Below are positions 7,301 through 9,674 of a stretch of 9,674 bases of DNA, one piece after another. The DNA lies in NCBI GenBank assembly GCA_964484475.1, contig CAZAFU010000107.1, positions 1-9,674 of the forward strand, read 5' to 3'. A model generated the notes under the pieces. It worked only from the letters and a program-made list of their open reading frames with translations. It was not told the DNA's origin and searched no databases. A program made the translations under genes and the position numbers. Within the stretch, counting starts at the first letter, position 1, and each line of letters starts with the position of its first letter. The stretch is from Parvularcula sp964484475. GTDB taxonomy: Bacteria; Pseudomonadota; Alphaproteobacteria; Caulobacterales; Parvularculaceae.

Positions 7301-8235
7301 CCCGGCACCCAGATCCTGAAACGTTCCTGGTCGCGGTCAAGCAGCGGCAGGATCGCCTCCTGCCGCAGGGTCAGGAAGAAGTCCTCGTCCCTGAAGAACC
7401 GGGTCACCCCGATGAGGAAATCCTGCAGGAGCCTCGCCCGCTCGTCGGCGCTCGCCTTCAGGCGTTCGATGAAGGCGTCCACGTCGCGGTGGCGCAGGAG
7501 GGTCATGCGCCGCTCGATCCGCCTGATCAGCGTGCCGGACTTGTATTCGGAGAAATCATGCCCGTCCTCGGCGTCGATGAGAGCGAGAATACGGTCGAGG
7601 GAGGCTTCGATCTGGTCTCTGACCTGCTCCTGTCCGGCGCCGCTGGCGAGCTCGTCGTGATGCCTCGCGATGTCCAGGAGGCGCGACGGGATGGCCCTCG
7701 GTGTCAGGATGAAATCGACGAGACCTGTCGCAGCCGCGCTGTCCGGCATGCCGGGGAAGCGCGCACTCTCGCTTTTCTGGACGATGGCGAAGCCGCCCTC
7801 CGCCTTGATGGCCCGGACCCCGAGGGTCCCGTCACTGCCCGTACCCGAGAGAATCACCGCGAAAGCGTCACGTCCGCGTTCCTGCGCAAGCGAAGTGAGG
7901 AACTCATCGATCGGCGTGCGCAGCACTTTCTCGGTGCTGCGCTCGTGGAGCCAGAGCCTGCCGTTCCTGATGGTCACCGAGGGCCCGGCGGGAATGACGT
8001 AGATCGTGTCGGGCTCGACCGTGATGCCGTCCTCGATCCTGCGAACCGGAATGTCGCTGTGGCCGGCGAGGAGCTGGTCCATGATCGAGGGGTGGTCGGC
8101 AGCCAGGTGCTGGACGATGACATAGGCCATCCCGCTCTCCGCCGGGATCGCCCCGACGAAGTCGCGCAGCGCCTCCAGCCCCCCTGCGGACGCACCGATG
8201 CCGACGATGGGAAAGGTGAACGCCTCGTCACGCAT
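4306..8235 (-). CDS. CheB-CheR-PAS-HWE hybrid sensor histidine kinase
   Basis: This 1309-residue soluble-looking protein has, in order: a CheB methylesterase domain (about 8-185; triad S16 in GIGASAGG, H43 in VQHLAADH, D135 in LSGTGSDG); a CheR methyltransferase domain (about 215-470; SAM motif GCSTGEE at 312-318, then ISCRNLLIYL near 412-421); a PAS-like segment (about 515-620); a heptad-rich coiled coil (about 640-725); three PAS domains (about 725-830, 850-970, 985-1103); and an HWE kinase (H1119 in HELQHRVKN, N-box HELATNAAKYGALS with N1219, W1249-x-E in the HWEEEGGP region). No membrane segment or signal peptide is evident. The CheB and CheR residues look intact, so both activities are possible, but their substrates are unknown in this family. 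The start at 8235 (MRDEAF) begins just before the CheB fold; an earlier in-frame start at 8412 lies inside the next gene and its 59 extra residues look non-coding. It is cotranscribed with the receiver gene through an ATGA overlap. Confidence 0.95.
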   Translation of the reverse strand: MRDEAFTFPIVGIGASAGGLEALRDFVGAIPAESGMAYVIVQHLAADHPSIMDQLLAGHSDIPVRRIEDGITVEPDTIYVIPAGPSVTIRNGRLWLHERSTEKVLRTPIDEFLTSLAQERGRDAFAVILSGTGSDGTLGVRAIKAEGGFAIVQKSESARFPGMPDSAAATGLVDFILTPRAIPSRLLDIARHHDELASGAGQEQVRDQIEASLDRILALIDAEDGHDFSEYKSGTLIRRIERRMTLLRHRDVDAFIERLKASADERARLLQDFLIGVTRFFRDEDFFLTLRQEAILPLLDRDQERFRIWVPGCSTGEEVYSIAMMVTEVMEAAGDARPCQIFGTDIDAAALTHARSGGYTESQLEGVSQERRERFFVKNEAGYQVNARLRERCVFAPHNLLQDPPFSRLDVISCRNLLIYLTAKVQAAIIPRFHYALNPMGFLFLGPSESLGKEDRYFRVLDREARLFQRDDDQPPGYSTLAMSRRDKIRRERWFPGSHGQRRADPPQMDAEQQITSFFLRESAPPFAMVNAQDEVSYLSERMGQYVMPAMGTVSASLDQFLARELRLPVRSAISEAREGGTTARVRNIVVNEDGRPKLVDLEARPVPFAEGSVLITLQPVRAQDIGSLAETAGRRDRAERDMVERELTLTRQQLTMTLSDYETTEQELRSSNEELLSMNEELQSSNEELETSREELQSINEELETINAELTENNRQLIESNSDLKNLFESTDIATVFLDQNLRVRRYTPAARRLFGIQDRDLGRNLSDLKWHIAYDTLDEDVATVTGTLQPLEQEVRIEATDETFVMRIRPYRRTDDRLDGCVISLFDITARKRAEKQLAENAEVLARQYAELETLYDSIPVGLNLLDRDLRYIRINKRLAEINGFPVPEHIGKRQDELLPDIDHRVRDLQVQVLKTGEPRLGVEVQGTTPAEPDKTRDWVVDFYPVMRDGSVFAVGSAVQDVTTQKELQRKLERSLEDLEESEARLEFALETGQLGAWQLDVETMKATERTELHDRIFGFQEPRPKWTFEMFLERVVPEDRKAVEERFTRAVDNRTHWEFECRINRADGELRWISAHGRPVLDGNGEVARLLGTVKDITETRMAEEQQSLLLHELQHRVKNTLATTLAIVQFSSERAEDVPSFVRTLRARLEAIARSHDILTADNWSGARLEKIVELELQPYTDPKGQRAKFIGDDVPLNPKQMLSLALAFHELATNAAKYGALSREGGTVTVRSRRRADDVVEIHWEEEGGPRVPDPDQTRSGFGTFLLERVLGIDLEGEARIEYPPTGVTCWITFPIDPTHGKAG
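6075..6240 (-). repeat. heptad (21-bp) repeats encoding the coiled coil between CheR and PAS domains
   Basis: Residues about 666-721 of the kinase repeat a seven-residue unit of the type S-x-N-E-E-L-x (for example SSNEELL, SMNEELQ, SSNEELE, TSREELQ, SINEELE, TINAELT). In the DNA this appears as near-repeats of gagctcctcgttc on the plus strand. Such a Glu-Asn-rich coil is a signature of CheB/CheR/PAS hybrid kinases and probably forms a dimer helix that carries signals between the N-terminal enzyme domains and the sensor-kinase half. The repeats are real coding sequence, not a mobile or satellite element. Confidence 0.85.
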
Positions 8236-8278
8236 CTTGCTGCCCCTGCCTCGAGATTGCTGCCGCTGTCTGGCGTAC

Positions 8279-8305
8279 AGTTTACCAAAGTGCGGACCCA
8301 GACAA
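8279..8305 (-). promoter_or_regulatory. weak candidate promoter before the hybrid kinase
   Basis: In the 106-base gap upstream of the kinase, the minus strand reads TTGTCT (8305-8300), a 15-base spacer, then TAAACT (8284-8279). The -10 like box is fair, but the -35 matches only partly and the spacer is short. It would let the kinase and receiver be transcribed apart from the upstream cheB-like gene. It may equally be chance; I see no GGAAC-N16/17-GTT stress sigma (EcfG) site here. Confidence 0.2.
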
Positions 8306-8341
8306 TGGGGACAGGCCGCTCGGAAGCAACAATTCAGGGTG

Positions 8342-9346
8342 TCAGGGAGCGGATTTCCGGCGCCGGATGATGTCCTCCAACAGGAGAGCATCCTGCCTGA
8401 AGCTCTCTGCACGGCTTTTCAGCCTCTGGCGGGCGGCATCACCGGTGGCCCGTTCATGCATCCCGAACAGCATGTCCGCACGCCCCCGGTGGGCCCGCAG
8501 CGCGTCGAACAGGCGCCTTTCGAGGGCCTCGTCCTGCGCCTTGTCGAGACTTGCCTCGCTATAGGCGTGTCCGGTGTGGCAGCGGTATCGCCTGGCGCCG
8601 CCCTCGTCGATCTCCCAGAGGACACCGCTGCAGTCGGGGCAGTTGTAGGGCGACAGGGAGCCCAGCTGGCGTACGTCGGCCATGGTCGCGCATTCGAGCC
8701 CCGCGATGCTGAGTTCGAGGAGCGCGCTGTCATCGAGCGGGCCCGGATCCTGCACCCTCACCCCGGCGATGGCCTCGATTTCGGCTGCGAGCTGCTCTGC
8801 TCCGAAGATCGTCGCCTCGGGAACGAGGTTCAGGGCGGCCGCGGGCATATCCGGAAAGTCCGTATCGGCAGGAGCCTGGACGAAGGGCTGGCCGCCGGCC
8901 TTCGCGAGGGTGAAAAGGCCCGCCGCCCCGTCGTCCAGAAACCCCGGAAGGATGAAACCGGCCGCACGGGGTCCGCGATAGACGCCGGCGCTGCGGAACA
9001 GGACGTCGATGGAAGGGCGGAAGCCGTTCTCCCTCGGCCCCCGCCGCACATGCACATGCTCTTCGCCGAGCATGAGATGGGCGTCGCGAGGCGCCAGGGT
9101 GACAGTGCCCGGCTCGATGGGCTGGTCATCGCTGGCCAGCCTGACCGGCAGGCTGCAACCGGACCCCAGAACCTCATGCGTTGCGACCTCCGAATGCGGA
9201 TCGGTATGCAGAACCACGAAGACCGCGGCCGGGAGGGAGGCCGGCAGCGCCTCGAGAGCCCTCTTGAGGGTGCGGAACGCGCCCGCCGAGCCGCCGATGA
9301 CGATCGTATCGAGGCTCGAGCCGGGACCAGGTTTGCGCACATCCAT
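8342..9346 (-). CDS. stand-alone CheB-type methylesterase with C-terminal zinc-ribbon-like segment
   Basis: This 334-residue protein has a CheB methylesterase fold without the N-terminal receiver of classical CheB. Catalytic candidates are S20 in VIGGSAGAF, H47 in VVLHTDPHS and D139 in PGFLDDGAAG. In relatives the last loop usually carries Thr or Ser before G-x-x-x-D-G; here it is Pro (ILPG), a deviation that might affect activity. The C-terminal part has C236-x-x-C239 (NCPDCSG) and C256-H-T-G-H260-A, a zinc-ribbon-like pair known in these stand-alone CheB proteins, then a helical, charged tail. Esterase or amidase activity on glutamyl esters is the family role; the target here is unknown. 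The ATG at 9346 is preferred: GGAAAG lies 8 bases upstream. An in-frame TTG at 9376 is possible but less likely. It precedes the CheB-CheR hybrid kinase by 106 bases and probably belongs to the same signalling unit. Confidence 0.9.
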   Translation of the reverse strand: MDVRKPGPGSSLDTIVIGGSAGAFRTLKRALEALPASLPAAVFVVLHTDPHSEVATHEVLGSGCSLPVRLASDDQPIEPGTVTLAPRDAHLMLGEEHVHVRRGPRENGFRPSIDVLFRSAGVYRGPRAAGFILPGFLDDGAAGLFTLAKAGGQPFVQAPADTDFPDMPAAALNLVPEATIFGAEQLAAEIEAIAGVRVQDPGPLDDSALLELSIAGLECATMADVRQLGSLSPYNCPDCSGVLWEIDEGGARRYRCHTGHAYSEASLDKAQDEALERRLFDALRAHRGRADMLFGMHERATGDAARQRLKSRAESFRQDALLLEDIIRRRKSAP

Positions 9347-9355
9347 CGCGGCCAC

Positions 9356-9368
9356 TTTCCGTTGGAAA
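9356..9368 (-). promoter_or_regulatory. small hairpin covering the ribosome site of the cheB-like gene
   Basis: The mRNA can pair UUUCC (9368-9364) with GGAAA (9360-9356) around a 3-base AAC loop. The GGAAA arm is most of the GGAAAG Shine-Dalgarno of the methylesterase gene, so folding would hide it. With only 5 bp, mostly A-U, the stem is weak; it could tune translation modestly or be chance. Confidence 0.25.
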
Positions 9369-9628
9369 CCGGGCAACAGGAGGTCGCCGATCCCTCAGAG
9401 GTCAGCCGGACCCGATCACGTTCCCGCTCCTTTCGTCAAGACAACCAACGCCTGCGGACAGATCCCCGCCGAGAACGGGACCCTGTTACGCAAAACGAAC
9501 CTGTGAGAGCGAAGGCTCGGAGCCCGGACGCGAACCGCGGGGATGGACAGGGGCGAAGCGGATGAGAGGGCTGGCCTCGAACCGAACGGGCCCGGGAGGC
9601 GGGGGCGAAACGGCGAGCCCGGGAAAGA
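9369..9628. other. intergenic region between tRNA-Phe and the cheB-like gene
   Basis: I see no gene here. A minus-strand open frame runs through it but also through the tRNA and has no family-like features. It holds short inverted repeats (GGCTC-G-GAGCC near 9514-9524, and two CCCGGG copies around 9590-9622 that could pair downstream of the tRNA end), none followed by a T-run. A promoter for the cheB-like operon must lie here or the operon is read through from the tRNA; no site with a good -35/-10 pair stood out. Confidence 0.5.
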
Positions 9629-9674
9629 TGGTGCCCAGGGCCGGAATCGAACCACCGACACGCGGATTTTCAAT
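9629..9674 (-). tRNA. tRNA-Phe (GAA), 3' 46 bases; 5' half beyond the window
   Basis: Read on the minus strand from 9674: the last base of the anticodon 5' stem, loop TTGAAAA with anticodon GAA (9671-9669), 3' stem TCCGC, variable loop GTGTC, T-arm GGTGG-TTCGATT-CCGGC, acceptor strand CCTGGGC, discriminator A and encoded CCA (9631-9629). The loop and following bases match bacterial tRNA-Phe closely. The T-stem has a G-G mismatch at the second pair and a U-G third pair, where related species have a fully paired CCGCC strand. The D-arm and 5' acceptor are outside the window, so completeness cannot be judged. Confidence 0.9.

Noticed and set aside
6934..8370. 478-codon plus-strand open frame opposite the CheB-CheR domains
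   Set aside because: Antisense shadow of the conserved domains; composition dominated by Arg, Gly, Asp and Val with no recognisable fold.
4306..8412. Kinase start at 8412 giving a 1368-residue protein
   Set aside because: The extra 59 residues overlap the end of the upstream cheB-like gene and look non-coding, whereas the CheB fold begins right after the Met at 8235.
9402..9424. GGAAC on the minus strand at 9424-9420 as an EcfG (general stress sigma) -35 box
   Set aside because: No GTT follows at 16 or 17 bases on the minus strand, so the second half of the promoter is missing.
8198..9565. 455-codon plus-strand open frame opposite the stand-alone CheB gene
   Set aside because: Antisense to a protein with intact catalytic and zinc-site residues; no motif of its own.
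9416..9673. 85-codon minus-strand open frame at the right edge
   Set aside because: It reads through the tRNA-Phe gene, and its Pro/Arg/Ser-rich product has no domain features.

Overview
The window comes from a GC-rich alphaproteobacterium that makes bacteriochlorophyll, most likely an aerobic anoxygenic phototroph or a purple bacterium. The left part (1 to 3892, plus strand) reads acsF (3' part) - puhE - hemA - crtY. The acsF-puhE-hemA order is the classic end of the puh side of alphaproteobacterial photosynthesis gene clusters. A CrtY-type lycopene cyclase after hemA points to beta-ring carotenoids (beta-carotene or zeaxanthin-like) rather than only the linear spheroidene/spirilloxanthin series. 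The genus cannot be fixed from this sequence alone.

The right part (3935 to 9346, minus strand) converges on crtY with only 42 bases between the stop codons. In transcription order it encodes a stand-alone CheB-type methylesterase with a C-terminal zinc-ribbon-like segment, then a 1309-residue CheB-CheR-PAS-HWE histidine kinase, then a small single-domain response regulator whose start codon overlaps the kinase stop (ATGA). No chemoreceptor, CheA, CheW or flagellar gene is present. The module therefore looks like a sensory or stress phosphorelay with unusual methylesterase/methyltransferase domains, not a swimming chemotaxis operon. The right edge carries the 3' half of a tRNA-Phe (GAA), also on the minus strand.

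How the genes work together: AcsF closes the isocyclic ring of bacteriochlorophyll, HemA supplies 5-aminolevulinate for haem and bacteriochlorophyll, PuhE helps assemble the photosynthetic complexes, and CrtY makes cyclic carotenoids. The signalling module may respond to light, redox state or stress, but a link to the pigment genes is inferred only from position.

The most striking observation is in HemA. The near-invariant Asn-Asp-Tyr-Leu-Gly motif lacks exactly Asp-Tyr-Leu, an in-frame loss of nine bases, although every other catalytic residue I checked is kept. The lost tyrosine is the cofactor-contacting residue known from the mammalian enzyme, so this 5-aminolevulinate synthase may be altered or inactive, or the sequence may contain an error.
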